Shown piece after piece: positions 9,005 through 18,426 of a stretch of 64,000 bases of DNA (position 1 is the first letter of the stretch; each line of letters starts with the position of its first letter). A program made the position numbers and the translations under genes. Below the pieces are notes generated by a model. That model was not told the origin of the DNA. It worked only from the letters and a program-made list of their open reading frames with translations, and did no database searches. This stretch comes from Gluconobacter thailandicus F149-1 = NBRC 100600. GTDB taxonomy: Bacteria > Pseudomonadota > Alphaproteobacteria > Acetobacterales > Acetobacteraceae. The stretch covers positions 1 to 64,000 of the forward strand of contig NZ_BANH01000017.1 in the NCBI RefSeq assembly GCF_000964465.1, written 5' to 3'.

Positions 9005-9637
9005 ATGACCCAACAGTCCCGACGCGGCGTCTGTCTGGTGATCTCAGCCCCCTCCGGTGCGGGCAAGTCCACGATCGCCAATGCCCTGCGTGCTTCGGAG
9101 CCCTCCCTCAAGCACTCCGTCTCTGTGACGACGCGTAGTCCCCGGCCCGGCGAAGTAGAAGGTGTTCATTACCATTTCCGCAATATCGATGCCTTCCGCG
9201 CGATGGCGGAGGCAGGAGAACTTCTTGAATGGGCAGAAGTGTTCGGTCGTGGCTACGGAACACCTCGGTCCCCCGTGGAGAAAGCTCTGGACGCCGGTCA
9301 TGACATGGTCTTCGACATTGACTGGCAGGGACACCGGCAGTTACGCGCTGCCCTCCCTGAAGATGTTGTGAGTCTGTTTGTGCTGCCCCCTTCTCTGGAA
9401 GAACTGGAACGCCGGCTCCACAAGCGTGCCTCCGATGATCCAACGGAAATCGAGAAGCGCATGAACGCTGCGCTCAATGAGATTTCCCACTGGGCAGAAT
9501 TCGATCATACAATCATCAACTCGGATCTTGATACCGCCATCTCTCAGGCACGCTCAGTGTTGACGGCAGCACGCCTCACCACCCGGCGCCAACGGAACCT
9601 CGTGAATATCGTTGCGGGATTCAACCCACCCCGCTGA
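9005..9637 (+). CDS. gmk: Guanylate kinase
   Basis: Converts GMP to GDP with ATP, a core step in nucleotide supply. The P-loop SAPSGAGKST lies at residues 14-23, followed by the GMP-binding SVTTRSPRPGEVEGVHYHF and a lid region with the YGTPRSPVEKAL segment. The length (210) is normal. An AAGGAG-type ribosome site (CAAGGAGACCTCC) precedes the ATG. A terminator hairpin follows at 9665. Confidence 0.97.
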   Translation: MTQQSRRGVCLVISAPSGAGKSTIANALRASEPSLKHSVSVTTRSPRPGEVEGVHYHFRNIDAFRAMAEAGELLEWAEVFGRGYGTPRSPVEKALDAGHDMVFDIDWQGHRQLRAALPEDVVSLFVLPPSLEELERRLHKRASDDPTEIEKRMNAALNEISHWAEFDHTIINSDLDTAISQARSVLTAARLTTRRQRNLVNIVAGFNPPR

Positions 9638-9664
9638 TCCGCCATATTTTTCAGATATACTCTC

Positions 9665-9700
9665 AACAGGGCTGCCATCATTCGACGGGAGCCCTGTTTT
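9665..9700 (+). terminator. Intrinsic terminator after gmk
   Basis: AACAGGGCT at 9665-9673 pairs with AGCCCTGTT at 9690-9698, followed by a short T-run to 9700. It lies just downstream of the gmk stop. Confidence 0.7.
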
Positions 9701-9826
9701 GACCTCGATCCTCAGAATGACAAAATATTTCTAATACATAATTACTATGGCAGACCGTAACGGTTTCGTTATGACTATCTGGAACAGCACCGTGCTGCAT
9801 CAAATATTCTTCCGGGAGTCGCCAGT

Positions 9827-12439
9827 ATGTTATCAAGACGTCTCTTTTTTCTTGCAACAACGTCCCTACTGGCGTCTTCCGTAGAAACACAGGCTCTTGC
9901 TGCAACAGATCCTACTGTTACAGGGGCAGCCGTTCACGCTGCCCCTCACCGAACAACCAGCAAGACAGCGGCCGCCACAAAACAGCAGGTTGTTCGTCAC
10001 CGTGCCGCCCCGGCTGGTGGGAATGAGACCATGATTGTGACTGGCACTCACGCCAGCAACAAACATGCACGCGAAAGTACAAGCCCCGTCACCGTCGTCA
10101 CGGCCGCAACTCTTCGCCGTTCCGGACAGATGAATCTGGCCGACGCCCTGACCCGGACCTATGCCTCCATCAACGTTTCAGCAAAAGGCAGCGATACGGC
10201 TGCCCTTACGTCTTCCATCCGGATGCGCGGCCTGAACCCGAACCAGGTACTGATCCTGATTGACGGCAAGCGTCGGCATGTCACGGCCAATATCGTACAG
10301 AACGCTGGCCCCCAGTTTGGTTCGACTCCCGTGGATCTGAACATGATCCCGGCCAACATGATCGACCATATCGAAGTTCTCGAAGACGGCGCTGCGGCCA
10401 TGTATGGTTCGGATGCGATTGCGGGCGTGGTGAACATTATCACCAAGAAGCAGGATCACGGCCTGAACATGTCCGCCCAGACGGGTGCGAATGCCTATAA
10501 CGGTGATGGCTGGCAGTATCAGCTCAACGCGGATGGCGGTTTCAAACTGGGCCATGACGGCTTCATGCACATCAGCGGGCAAGTCTATCACACGGACCAT
10601 TTCGTTGCGGGAGCAAAAGATCACCGCCTTCTTGGATACTGGCCCACGGGCGCCAATACCAATGGCTATTATAACGGGGTTGTGGCTAACGCGCGAAATG
10701 TCCCCAAAGATTCTAATAAAATCATGAGCACGCCCGAAGAGACGCGTGAAAACCTGGGCATTGATTTTGGCAAACCCATTACGGAGAAAATCGATTTCTA
10801 TGGGCAGGTCACCTACGCCCACCGTCATGCCGAAGCAATCCAGAATTATCGCGTCCCAAGCATTGCGCCAACGCTCTATCCCTCCGGCTTCTCGCCGCTC
10901 GAAGTCATTGATGAAGACGATTACGCTGGAGAACTCGGCCTCAAGGGCCACGACTTCTATGGCTTCGACTGGGATCTGAGCACGGTTTATGGTGCAGATC
11001 AGGACAAGATTTCCAACAAGAATACCGCCAATACCGGCTTGTTGGGATCCACCTGCAACAATGGCAACGTAGCCAATTACTCCTCCATTGGCTGCGGCTG
11101 GTCTCCCACAACAGTTCGAGCTCTGAACTACCGAAACGCCCAATGGACCAACAATCTGGATTTCCGACGCAAGATCAACATTTTCAATACTGTCCCAATG
11201 GTCCTTGCTTTTGGCGGCGAACATCGTCTGGAAATGTATGACATCGTTGCGGGTGAGCCAGCTTCCTATGAAGTTGGCGGCACACAGGGCTATGCTGGCC
11301 TGCGCCCGCAAAATGCAGGCTCGTGGAGCCGAAACATCTGGGCCGCCTATATTGATGGCGACTTCCATCCCTTGAAGCATTGGGACCTCGATTTCGCCGG
11401 TCGTTTTGAACATTATACCGATGTGGGTAATGCACAGAACGGCAAGGTCTCAACCCGTTATGACGCCACACCGTGGCTGGCTTTCCGCGGCACGATCAGT
11501 ACCGGTTTCCGGGCACCAACCCTTGCTGAACAGCATTACAGCACCATGAGTGTTGGTCCGACCAGCGCGAGCGGTCTGCTTCCTGTCAGTTCCAGCGCTG
11601 CAAGCATTCTTGGTGCCAGCCCACTCAAGCCAGAATATTCGATCAGTTCCAGCGGCGGCGTTGTTGTGGAACCCGTAAAAGGCTTCCATGTGGAAGCCGA
11701 CGTGTACCAGATCAATCTGCGCAACCGAATCTCGCAGGGGGGAACCACAAAGGGCCAGGCCGCTGTCGATGCCATTCAAGCAATGGGTTATGCACTCCCA
11801 GTCAATTCGTTTGATATTAGCAATGTTTCCGCATATTATTTCGCAAACGTAGCAAGCACCCGAACACAGGGTTTGGATATTAAAGCGGATTACACGTTCC
11901 ACCTGCATCGCTATGGCAACCTTGCACTCAGCATGGCACTGGATTTGAACCGTACCCGGATGCACCATGTCGCATCCGATACAAATGGGAATCCCTTGCT
12001 GAATGCACAGACAATTGGCTACCTGACCACAGGCTATCCACGCAGCAAGATCATTCTCAACGCGTATTATACAATCGGGAAATGGGATCTGAACGTCCGG
12101 CAGACACGTTATGGAGAAACCACCTCCATGATGACCTATCAGGATTGGACACCAACATCCGCTACCTGCGCGGCCGCAGGCGGCGCAGCCCTGCGTTACT
12201 CCAATACCTGCTTTGGCCAGTTCAAGAACACACCACGCTGGCTGACGGATCTTGAAGTTGGCTATCGCTTCAATGAACACTGGCATGTTGCTGTTGGTGG
12301 CAACAACGTCTTCAACATCCGCCCGCGCAAACTACCCGAAGAGCTGAGCTCCTACGGGGCCGCCGTCTATGACTCCAACTCGGCACAGGTGCCGATCAAC
12401 GGCGGCTATTACTACGGCCGTATCAACGCGACGTTCTAA
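9827..12439 (+). CDS. TonB-dependent outer-membrane receptor
   Basis: An outer-membrane beta-barrel that imports a scarce ligand using TonB energy; the ligand is not evident. A signal peptide (MLSRRLFFLATTSLLASS, cleavage near ALAA) is followed by a His/Ala-rich linker and a TonB-box-like ETMIVTGTHAS. The plug domain includes RMRGLNPNQVLILIDGKRR and AAMYGSDAIAGVVNIITKK. The remaining ~680 residues are barrel strands ending GRINATF, with the terminal aromatic needed for outer-membrane assembly. The length (870) is complete. No regulator or inner-membrane partner is adjacent. A strong terminator follows immediately. Confidence 0.93.
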   Translation: MLSRRLFFLATTSLLASSVETQALAATDPTVTGAAVHAAPHRTTSKTAAATKQQVVRHRAAPAGGNETMIVTGTHASNKHARESTSPVTVVTAATLRRSGQMNLADALTRTYASINVSAKGSDTAALTSSIRMRGLNPNQVLILIDGKRRHVTANIVQNAGPQFGSTPVDLNMIPANMIDHIEVLEDGAAAMYGSDAIAGVVNIITKKQDHGLNMSAQTGANAYNGDGWQYQLNADGGFKLGHDGFMHISGQVYHTDHFVAGAKDHRLLGYWPTGANTNGYYNGVVANARNVPKDSNKIMSTPEETRENLGIDFGKPITEKIDFYGQVTYAHRHAEAIQNYRVPSIAPTLYPSGFSPLEVIDEDDYAGELGLKGHDFYGFDWDLSTVYGADQDKISNKNTANTGLLGSTCNNGNVANYSSIGCGWSPTTVRALNYRNAQWTNNLDFRRKINIFNTVPMVLAFGGEHRLEMYDIVAGEPASYEVGGTQGYAGLRPQNAGSWSRNIWAAYIDGDFHPLKHWDLDFAGRFEHYTDVGNAQNGKVSTRYDATPWLAFRGTISTGFRAPTLAEQHYSTMSVGPTSASGLLPVSSSAASILGASPLKPEYSISSSGGVVVEPVKGFHVEADVYQINLRNRISQGGTTKGQAAVDAIQAMGYALPVNSFDISNVSAYYFANVASTRTQGLDIKADYTFHLHRYGNLALSMALDLNRTRMHHVASDTNGNPLLNAQTIGYLTTGYPRSKIILNAYYTIGKWDLNVRQTRYGETTSMMTYQDWTPTSATCAAAGGAALRYSNTCFGQFKNTPRWLTDLEVGYRFNEHWHVAVGGNNVFNIRPRKLPEELSSYGAAVYDSNSAQVPINGGYYYGRINATF

Positions 12440-12449
12440 ACCCTGACAG

Positions 12450-12484
12450 GGCTGATGAGGCGAATATCCTCATCAGCCTTTTTT
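12450..12484 (+). terminator. Strong intrinsic terminator after the TonB receptor
   Basis: An 11-bp perfect stem (12450-12460 with 12468-12478, GGCTGATGAGG and complement) with a 7-base loop is followed by six T residues at 12479-12484. Confidence 0.92.
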
Positions 12485-12485
12485 A

Positions 12486-13259
12486 TTACTTGGTCGTATA
12501 ACCACCATTCACAAGAATGGTCTGACCTGTCATCCACCATCCGTCAGACACAAGCATCCGCACGAATGGAACGATGTCTTCAATATCAGTCAAACCCGTT
12601 TTGCTGAGCGCAGACAATGCCGCAGCCGTCTTGTGATACGCCACGGCATCCGCACTTTCCTGTCCATAAAAGAAAGGCGTATCCATCGGGCCCGGGCCAA
12701 TAGCATTCACAGAAATACCATGTGCTCCATATTCCTTAGAAGCTGCACGGGTGAAATGCTCAACCGCCGCCTTGCTTCCCGCGTAAGTGGAATAAAACGG
12801 CGTGTAGGCTCCAAGAAGAGATGTTACCAGCGTCAGAAGCTTACCGTTGTCTTTCAGATGCACGCCCGCCTCCTTGATGAAGAAGAATGCAGACTTCGTA
12901 TTCACGTCGAACATCTCATCAAATTCATCTTCAGACGTCTCGGCAATTGGCTTCTTCAGCACTTTTCCAACGGTATTGATTGCAATGTCCGGCTGGCCAA
13001 TCGCCGCCACGGTCTCTCTGAACAGATCGGCGTTTCCGGCTGCCGTTCTCAGATCCTTCTGGAACGCTACGGCCTCAACACCAGTCTGCCTCAGTGCGGC
13101 GAGGGTTTCATCCGCAGCGGCTTTCGTTTCTGCGCTATTGTAGTGAATGGCCATTGCACGAACACCTTGCGCAGCAAGGTCCCGGGCAATGAGGCCACCA
13201 AGATTCTTGGCTCCACCGGCAACAAGAACCGTTTTCCCCTTTAGAGTGTGGTCCACCAT
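12486..13259 (-). CDS. Short-chain dehydrogenase/reductase (SDR)
   Basis: A cytosolic NAD(P)-dependent oxidoreductase with unknown substrate. The Rossmann motif appears as VAGGAKNLGGLIA near residues 15-27, the NAG-equivalent is NTVGK, and the catalytic YxxxK is YAGSKAAVEHF. The C-terminus has GPGPMDTPFF and ends with a QTILVNGGY cofactor/tetramer segment. The ATG at 13259 is preferred over one at 13292 because GGAG lies seven bases upstream. The gene is divergent from a LysR-type regulator gene (13388) and so is the likely target of that regulator. Confidence 0.88.
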   Translation of the reverse strand: MVDHTLKGKTVLVAGGAKNLGGLIARDLAAQGVRAMAIHYNSAETKAAADETLAALRQTGVEAVAFQKDLRTAAGNADLFRETVAAIGQPDIAINTVGKVLKKPIAETSEDEFDEMFDVNTKSAFFFIKEAGVHLKDNGKLLTLVTSLLGAYTPFYSTYAGSKAAVEHFTRAASKEYGAHGISVNAIGPGPMDTPFFYGQESADAVAYHKTAAALSALSKTGLTDIEDIVPFVRMLVSDGWWMTGQTILVNGGYTTK

Positions 13260-13387
13260 GATAGGTCTCCATCTTTCGGAATTGAGACCCACAGGGTACC
13301 GTCCTGCAAAACAGGACCAAGACCCTATTCCTGATCACACCTGTCGGGAATTCTGAACAAACTGGTTTCCACTGTTACGAGGTTCTT

Positions 13388-14333
13388 TTGGATCGGATCG
13401 ATCTTTTCCGCATTTTCATCAGAGTGGTTGAAACATCCAGCTTCACCCGCACGGCTGACATGCTGAACATGCCGCGATCCACAGTGTCCACAGCCATCCG
13501 GGATCTGGAAATCCGGACAGGAACCCGGCTTCTGGCCAGAACGACCCGCGCTGTTTCTCCAACCCAGGATGGCAAAAAACTCTACGAGCACTGCCTGCGC
13601 CTTATCGCAGACGTGGAAGACATTGATACCCTGTTTCGCAAAGAGCGCGACGGGCTTGCAGGTATTCTGCGCGTCAATCTTCCAGGGCGGATCGGACGGT
13701 TAATCGTTGCACCAGCGCTGCCCGATTTTCTGTCTCGTCACCCCGACCTGTCCATCGAACTTGGCATGACGGACCGTGCTATCAATCTCGTGGAAGAACA
13801 GACAGATTGCGTCCTGCGCGTCGGACCACTTCAGGATTCAGGGCTCATCAGTCACAAAATAGGCGAACTCCACCTCCTGAATGTCGCCAGCCCCGATTAT
13901 CTGGAACGATATGGAGTACCAACAGATCCGCATGACCTGACCAGTCATCACGTCATCACGTCATCACGTCATCACGTCATCACGTCATCACGTCATCCGC
14001 TACGCCTCTCCCGTTACGGGACGTGTGGAACCGTGGGAATGGATGGAGAATGGCGAAAGCAGATCCATCCTTCCTCCGGCCTGCGTCACGGTTGATAATG
14101 CAGAAGCCCTGATTGCGTGCTGTCTTGCAGGGATGGGGCTGATCCAGATTCCTTCCTATGACGTTCAGCCACATCTCCAGAACGGAGAACTTGTGAGCGT
14201 CATGCCGGAATGGTGTGCAGAGCCCCTTCCAATGTCCATTCTCTACCCTCACAGACATCATACAACGAACAGGGTCACAACGTTTGTGAAGTGGCTGGAG
14301 CTTCTCCTCAAACGTCATGTGCTTCCGGACTAA
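13388..14333 (+). pseudogene. LysR-family regulator broken by an expanded 8-bp tandem repeat
   Basis: The N-terminal part (from a TTG at 13388) is a normal LysR regulator: the winged HTH MDRIDLFRIFIRVVETSSF...MPRSTVSTAIRDLE and the first half of the effector domain. At 13944-13991 there are six tandem copies of GTCATCAC followed by a partial copy. The frame then leads to a stop at 14093-14095. The remaining effector domain continues in another frame (PVTGRVEPWEWMENGE... to KRHVLPD, stop at 14333). With one repeat copy the protein would read LTSHHVIRYASPVTGRVEPW, which matches the family, so the array expanded by five units (40 bases). Copy numbers 1, 4 or 7 restore the frame. It is divergent from the SDR gene it probably controls. 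Confidence 0.85.
13944..13997 (+). repeat. 8-bp tandem repeat (GTCATCAC, six copies plus a partial)
   Basis: Six perfect copies of GTCATCAC run from 13944 to 13991, followed by GTCATC. The unit length is not a multiple of three, and the array sits inside the LysR coding region, so each gain or loss changes the frame. Confidence 0.97.
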
Positions 14334-14336
14334 TTT

Positions 14337-15260
14337 TTACTCCGCTGTAGAGTCAGAACCCGCTTGGGTAGCCGCCTGAACAGCTGCCGCGAAAGCCGTC
14401 GCATTACCCATCGCGTCCGCCATGGTCGTCGGCATCAGGATTGTCGTGCCGCGGTTCTTGTTCATTTCAAAGACGCGATTGATCTGAAGGATCTGGAGCG
14501 CGATCGGCGAGGCTTCATACGTTTTGGCCGCAGCGGCCAGTTCTACGGCCACCTGCCGCTCCGCACTTGCCAGCGTCACCCGAGCAGCACGTTCACGTTC
14601 GGCCTGTGCCTGTCGGCTCATGGCGTCCTGCAAATTATCAGGCAACTGGACGTCGCGGATTTCCACGGCCTGGACCGTAACGCCCCATTCCCGCGTCTTA
14701 ACCTCAATCAGATCACGCAATTCATCATCAATGCGTCTGCGGTCTTCCAGCAGAACGGCCAGATCCGAACTGCTGACCACTTCGCGCAGGGTCGTCAGTG
14801 CCACCATGGAGACTGAACCTTCATAATCATCCAGCTCAGTAATGGCCCGCAACGGATCATGCACCATCCAGAATACCACCGCGTCCACATCCACGGGTGT
14901 CGTATCGCGCGTCAGGGTCTGCCGCGTGTGGACAGGCACTGTTCGGATACGTTGATCCACCACTTCACTGACCTGATCGACAAAAGGAATGATCAGGAAC
15001 AGACCCGGCCCACGAAGCCCCTGGATTTTACCGGCGCGCAAAACCAGCGCACGCTGCCAGGAATTACACATCTTCAGAGACAGCAGAATGAACGCCCCGA
15101 CAATCGCGCTGGCGATGACAAATCCGATCTGCCGGGTCGTAACCTGAAGACCTACCCCGATCAGAATACAGAGAACCGCCAGTGCAACTGCCACCCCGTT
15201 GAATGGTAACCCGTTGCCTCGGCGGGAGAAGGACGGCGGAAATGTTGGATATTGAATCAT
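14337..15260 (-). CDS. SPFH/stomatin-like (slipin) membrane protein
   Basis: A membrane-anchored SPFH protein; family members organise membrane microdomains, but the specific role here is unknown. Two hydrophobic helices lie near residues 20-60 (FNGVAVALAVLCILIGVGLQ and the next stretch), followed by the SPFH/band-7 domain with RAGKIQGLRGPGLFLIIPF and RTVPVHTRQTLTRDTTPVDV, then a charged coiled-coil segment (QAQAERERAARVTLASAERQ) and a C-terminal oligomerisation helix. It starts inside the stop of the GntR regulator gene (ATGA overlap), so the two form an operon and the regulator may control it. Confidence 0.88.
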   Translation of the reverse strand: MIQYPTFPPSFSRRGNGLPFNGVAVALAVLCILIGVGLQVTTRQIGFVIASAIVGAFILLSLKMCNSWQRALVLRAGKIQGLRGPGLFLIIPFVDQVSEVVDQRIRTVPVHTRQTLTRDTTPVDVDAVVFWMVHDPLRAITELDDYEGSVSMVALTTLREVVSSSDLAVLLEDRRRIDDELRDLIEVKTREWGVTVQAVEIRDVQLPDNLQDAMSRQAQAERERAARVTLASAERQVAVELAAAAKTYEASPIALQILQINRVFEMNKNRGTTILMPTTMADAMGNATAFAAAVQAATQAGSDSTAE

Positions 15261-15700
15261 GACTGTACCTTTCCGGCGCCCGACACTGGCGCGATAGAGG
15301 ATGAAGACTCCAGAAGCGTCTTCATCGCCTGAAGAACACGGTCCGGCTCAAGACCCAGAGCATGGCTTCGGGCGATCGTCGAAGCTGCAAGGTCCATGAC
15401 CTCGCGCTCCTTCACACCCGGATCAGACTGTGGGGGATGGGTGCTGACAAAACTGCCACGCGCCCGGAATGTCTCGATGGCTCCAAGCCGCTCCAGTTCT
15501 GCATAAGCACGCTGAACCGTATTGAGATCGACCTGAAGATGGACAGAGAGCGCCCGCATTGTCGGCAACCGGTCTCCGGGCTGGAGCAGCCCGGAACCGA
15601 TGGCCGTCAGAATACGCTCCCGCATCTGAACACGAAGCGGCAGACCTCCGGTGATCAGAAGGGGCGTGGGAAACAATAATGTTTCTATATTTGCAGACAT
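15257..15700 (-). CDS. GntR-family regulator, YtrA type
   Basis: A short GntR regulator (147 residues). The winged HTH covers residues ~20-90: LRVQMRERILTAIGSGLLQP, GDRLPTMRALSVHLQVDLNT and the wing ETFRARGSFVSTHPP. Only a short helical tail (about 50 residues) follows, as in the YtrA subfamily, which is usually co-transcribed with the membrane proteins it regulates. That fits the coupled SPFH gene downstream. The gene is divergent from hisG. Confidence 0.88.
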   Translation of the reverse strand: MSANIETLLFPTPLLITGGLPLRVQMRERILTAIGSGLLQPGDRLPTMRALSVHLQVDLNTVQRAYAELERLGAIETFRARGSFVSTHPPQSDPGVKEREVMDLAASTIARSHALGLEPDRVLQAMKTLLESSSSIAPVSGAGKVQS

Positions 15701-15818
15701 GCATACAAGATAGTCATCATCACAATCTTTCCGTCAAGAAATTTTGGAAGACCGCCGCTTCGTGATATGCGCTGCTGTTCTCATTTCATTGGCTGCGGAC
15801 AGCAAGGACAGACGCCTC

Positions 15819-16523
15819 ATGACAGCGCCTCAGACCGGAACGGACACTTCTGACCGAAGCGGCTCTCCGATGATCCTCGCCCTTCCAAAAGGGCGAATTC
15901 TCAAGGCGTTGGCCCCTGTTCTGAAACGAACCGGCATCGAGCCGGATGCGGATTGCCTTGAAGAAAGCAGCCGCCGTCTGCGGTTCGGAACATCCTACCC
16001 TAATCTGGATGTCGTCCGCGTCCGCTCTTTTGACGTTGCGACTTTCGTGGCTTATGGCGGCGCGCACATTGGCGTCTGTGGGGCTGATGTTCTCATGGAA
16101 TTCGATTATCCAGACATCTATGCGCCGCTGGATCTCGGTATTGGCGGCTGCCGTATCTCCGTCGCACGCCCCAAGAATGTGACCGAAGATCCGGCCGCAT
16201 CGCAGTCCCGCCTGCGTGTCGCAACGAAATATCCGACCATTGCCCGCCGTCACTTCGCCTCCCGCGCCATCAATGCCGAAATCGTGCATCTGAACGGTGC
16301 CATGGAACTTGCGCCGACACTCGATCTGGCCAGCGTCATCGTGGATCTCGTGGATACCGGTTCCACCCTCCGCGCCAATGGTCTGATGGAGACGGAGACC
16401 ATTGCGAACGTCACAAGCCGTCTGATCGTCAACCGCGTGGCCCTCAAGACACGCCCGGAAGAGATCGGTCTCCTGATCGAACGGTTCCGGGCCGCCCTGA
16501 GCGAGGAAGCAGCAGCGAAATGA
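15819..16523 (+). CDS. hisG: ATP phosphoribosyltransferase, catalytic subunit (short form)
   Basis: HisG joins ATP and PRPP in the first step of histidine synthesis. The start at 15819 is preferred to a longer open frame from 15744 because of an AGGA upstream and the typical N-terminus MILALPKGRILKALAP. The PRPP-binding segment is VDLVDTGSTLRANGL. The protein is 234 residues and lacks the C-terminal regulatory domain of long HisG, so it should need a HisZ partner, which is not in this window. The stop overlaps the hisD start (ATGA). Confidence 0.94.
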   Translation: MTAPQTGTDTSDRSGSPMILALPKGRILKALAPVLKRTGIEPDADCLEESSRRLRFGTSYPNLDVVRVRSFDVATFVAYGGAHIGVCGADVLMEFDYPDIYAPLDLGIGGCRISVARPKNVTEDPAASQSRLRVATKYPTIARRHFASRAINAEIVHLNGAMELAPTLDLASVIVDLVDTGSTLRANGLMETETIANVTSRLIVNRVALKTRPEEIGLLIERFRAALSEEAAAK

Positions 16524-17812
16524 AACGTCTCAATACCCTCAATCCCGGTTTTGAAAACGATTTCGCCAGCCTGATGGCTGATCGCAGCAGTGAGGAACGG
16601 AGCGTTGCCGAGCCGGTCCGCGCCATTCTGGCAGATGTCCGTACCCGTGGGGACGAGGCGCTGTGTGACTATACGGCCCGTTTTGATCGTCTGACGCTCT
16701 CGGCCGACAAACTGCGGATCAGTGCGGAAGAAATCACCCGTGAAGCAGACCGCGTGCCTGCGGATCTGATGGACGCTCTCAAAACGGCTGCCCGCCGCAT
16801 TGAAGCCTTCCATGCCGCGCAGATGCCAAAAGATCTGGATTTCACGGATGACGAGGGCATCCGCCTTGGTATGCGCTGGACCGCCCTTGATGCCGTTGGT
16901 CTGTACGTTCCCGGCGGGAAAGCGGCTTATCCGTCTTCCGTTCTGATGAATGCTTTGCCCGCACGTGTTGCAGGCGTGCAGCGGGTAGCCATGTGCGTGC
17001 CGTCCCCTGATGGGGTACTGAATCCACTGGTTCTGGCAGCCGCCCGTCTGTGTGGTGTCGAGGAAATCTATCGCATTGGCGGCGCTCACGCTGTGGGGGC
17101 GATGGCCTACGGCACGGAGCGTATTGCTCCGGTTGATCGCATCGTTGGGCCGGGAAACGCCTTCGTGGCCGAAGCCAAGCGTCAGGTGTTCGGACATGTC
17201 GGGATCGACAGTATCGCCGGGCCATCAGAGGTCGTGGTGGTCGCGGATGGCAACAATGATCCGCGTCTGGCTGCCATTGACCTGCTTGCACAGGCCGAAC
17301 ACGACGAACAGGCTCAGGCCATCCTCATTACAACTGATGCAGCGTTTGGAGACGCGGTAAACCAGGCAGTTCTGACCGAACTTCAGACGCTGCCCCGCAC
17401 TGCCATCGCGGCAAAAAGCTGGGCTGATCACGGCGCGATCATCGTTGTGAAAGATCTGGAGGAAGCCGCCCGCATCGTGAACCAGTTGGCCCCTGAGCAT
17501 CTGGAAGTCCTGCTGGACGAACCCCGCGCCTTTAGTGGGCTCGTGCGTCATGCAGGCGCCATCTTCATGGGACGGTACTGCCCGGAAGCCGTGGGAGACT
17601 ATGTCGGCGGCCCCAATCACGTTCTGCCCACAAGTCGCACCGCCCGCTTTGCATCCGGTCTGTCTGTGTTCGACTTCATCAAGCGCACGACGACTATTGA
17701 GGCCAACGAAGCTGGTCTGAAGAAAATCGGCCCCGCAGGCGTTGCACTTGCACAAGCTGAAGGTCTGGATGCACACGCCCTGAGCCTGAGCCTGCGTCTG
17801 GATCAGCTCTGA
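16520..17812 (+). CDS. hisD: Histidinol dehydrogenase
   Basis: HisD performs the last two oxidations of histidine synthesis with NAD and zinc. The 430-residue protein has the full family set: LYVPGGKAAYPSSVLMNALP, GGAHAVGAMAYGT, VGPGNAFVAEAKRQVFG, the SIAGPSEVVVVAD signature and the zinc/catalytic region AQAEHDEQAQAI. The C-terminus carries GDYVGGPNHVLPT. It is coupled to hisG by a four-base overlap; the other his genes are not in the window. Confidence 0.97.
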   Translation: MKRLNTLNPGFENDFASLMADRSSEERSVAEPVRAILADVRTRGDEALCDYTARFDRLTLSADKLRISAEEITREADRVPADLMDALKTAARRIEAFHAAQMPKDLDFTDDEGIRLGMRWTALDAVGLYVPGGKAAYPSSVLMNALPARVAGVQRVAMCVPSPDGVLNPLVLAAARLCGVEEIYRIGGAHAVGAMAYGTERIAPVDRIVGPGNAFVAEAKRQVFGHVGIDSIAGPSEVVVVADGNNDPRLAAIDLLAQAEHDEQAQAILITTDAAFGDAVNQAVLTELQTLPRTAIAAKSWADHGAIIVVKDLEEAARIVNQLAPEHLEVLLDEPRAFSGLVRHAGAIFMGRYCPEAVGDYVGGPNHVLPTSRTARFASGLSVFDFIKRTTTIEANEAGLKKIGPAGVALAQAEGLDAHALSLSLRLDQL

Positions 17813-18194
17813 ACCTGAGAGGGTATAGTCTGCCCTGCCCATTGAGGGCAGGCAGACTTTCAGGCCATCAACAGCTCAATGGCGGCGGCCCGCTTGTATC
17901 ATGTAAACGTCTCCGCATAATCCGCCCCCTGATCGACAGGCATTTTCCACGATCAAGACACAAACCATCCTGTTCGCATTTCTGGTATGAGGAGCTGGAT
18001 GACAGCCCCAATGCGACATTGATCGCTGGGTCAAAACAAAAGCAGACGTCTTTTCCTTCAAAAATACCCGAAAAGCTGCGTCAAGCTTGACGTTTGGCCC
18101 GACAGTCCGCACATAGCGGAACTGGATTTTCAGGCTTCCATCGGAGCCACTGCCCTGTGCAGGCCTTTACCTCGTCTCTGTACCAAGGATTCTC
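17813..18194 (+). other. hisD-infA intergenic region
   Basis: This 382-base gap holds a GC-rich inverted repeat after hisD (17827-17857) and the leader of infA. TTGACG at 18087-18092 is a possible -35 for infA but its -10 (CACATA/ACATAG) is poor. A short open frame from 17842 has no family features. I see no RNA gene or repeat here. Confidence 0.5.
17827..17857 (+). terminator. Inverted repeat after hisD, weak terminator
   Basis: AGTCTGCCCTGCCC pairs with GGGCAGGCAGACT through one bulged base, followed by only three T residues. Probable but weak intrinsic terminator. Confidence 0.5.
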
Positions 18195-18413
18195 ATGTCA
18201 AAAGAAGACCTCATCGAGTTCACCGGCACCGTCATGGAACTGCTACCGAACGCCATGTTCCGCGTCACGCTCGACAACGAGCACACCATTCTCGCTCATA
18301 CGAGTGGTAAGATGCGCAAGAACCGTATTCGTGTTCTGGCCGGTGACCGCGTGAATGTTGAAATGACGCCATACGATCTCTCCAAGGGCCGGATCACCTT
18401 CCGCTTCAAGTAA
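18195..18413 (+). CDS. infA: Translation initiation factor IF-1
   Basis: IF-1 binds the ribosomal A site during initiation. The 72-residue protein has the full S1-like OB fold: [60 protein letters not shown] and a final GRITFRFK. The length and sequence are standard. It is the first gene of a short run with maf, an RNase E/G-like gene and yacG; maf starts 13 bases after its stop. Confidence 0.97.
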   Translation: MSKEDLIEFTGTVMELLPNAMFRVTLDNEHTILAHTSGKMRKNRIRVLAGDRVNVEMTPYDLSKGRITFRFK

Positions 18414-18426
18414 GAGACTGCGGCGC

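Noticed and set aside
10178-11413. Long open frame of 411 codons opposite the TonB receptor gene
   Set aside because: It has no domain pattern and mirrors the codon use of the receptor; the sense strand encodes a complete barrel protein.
13944-13997. Tandem repeat considered as a CRISPR or protein-binding array
   Set aside because: Units are 8 bp without spacers, and the array sits inside a regulator coding sequence whose frame it breaks.
16250-17197. 315-codon open frame opposite hisG-hisD
   Set aside because: It is a shadow of two clear histidine genes and lacks recognisable motifs.
17842-18090. Short frame between hisD and infA
   Set aside because: No ribosome site and no family features; it overlaps the hisD terminator stem.
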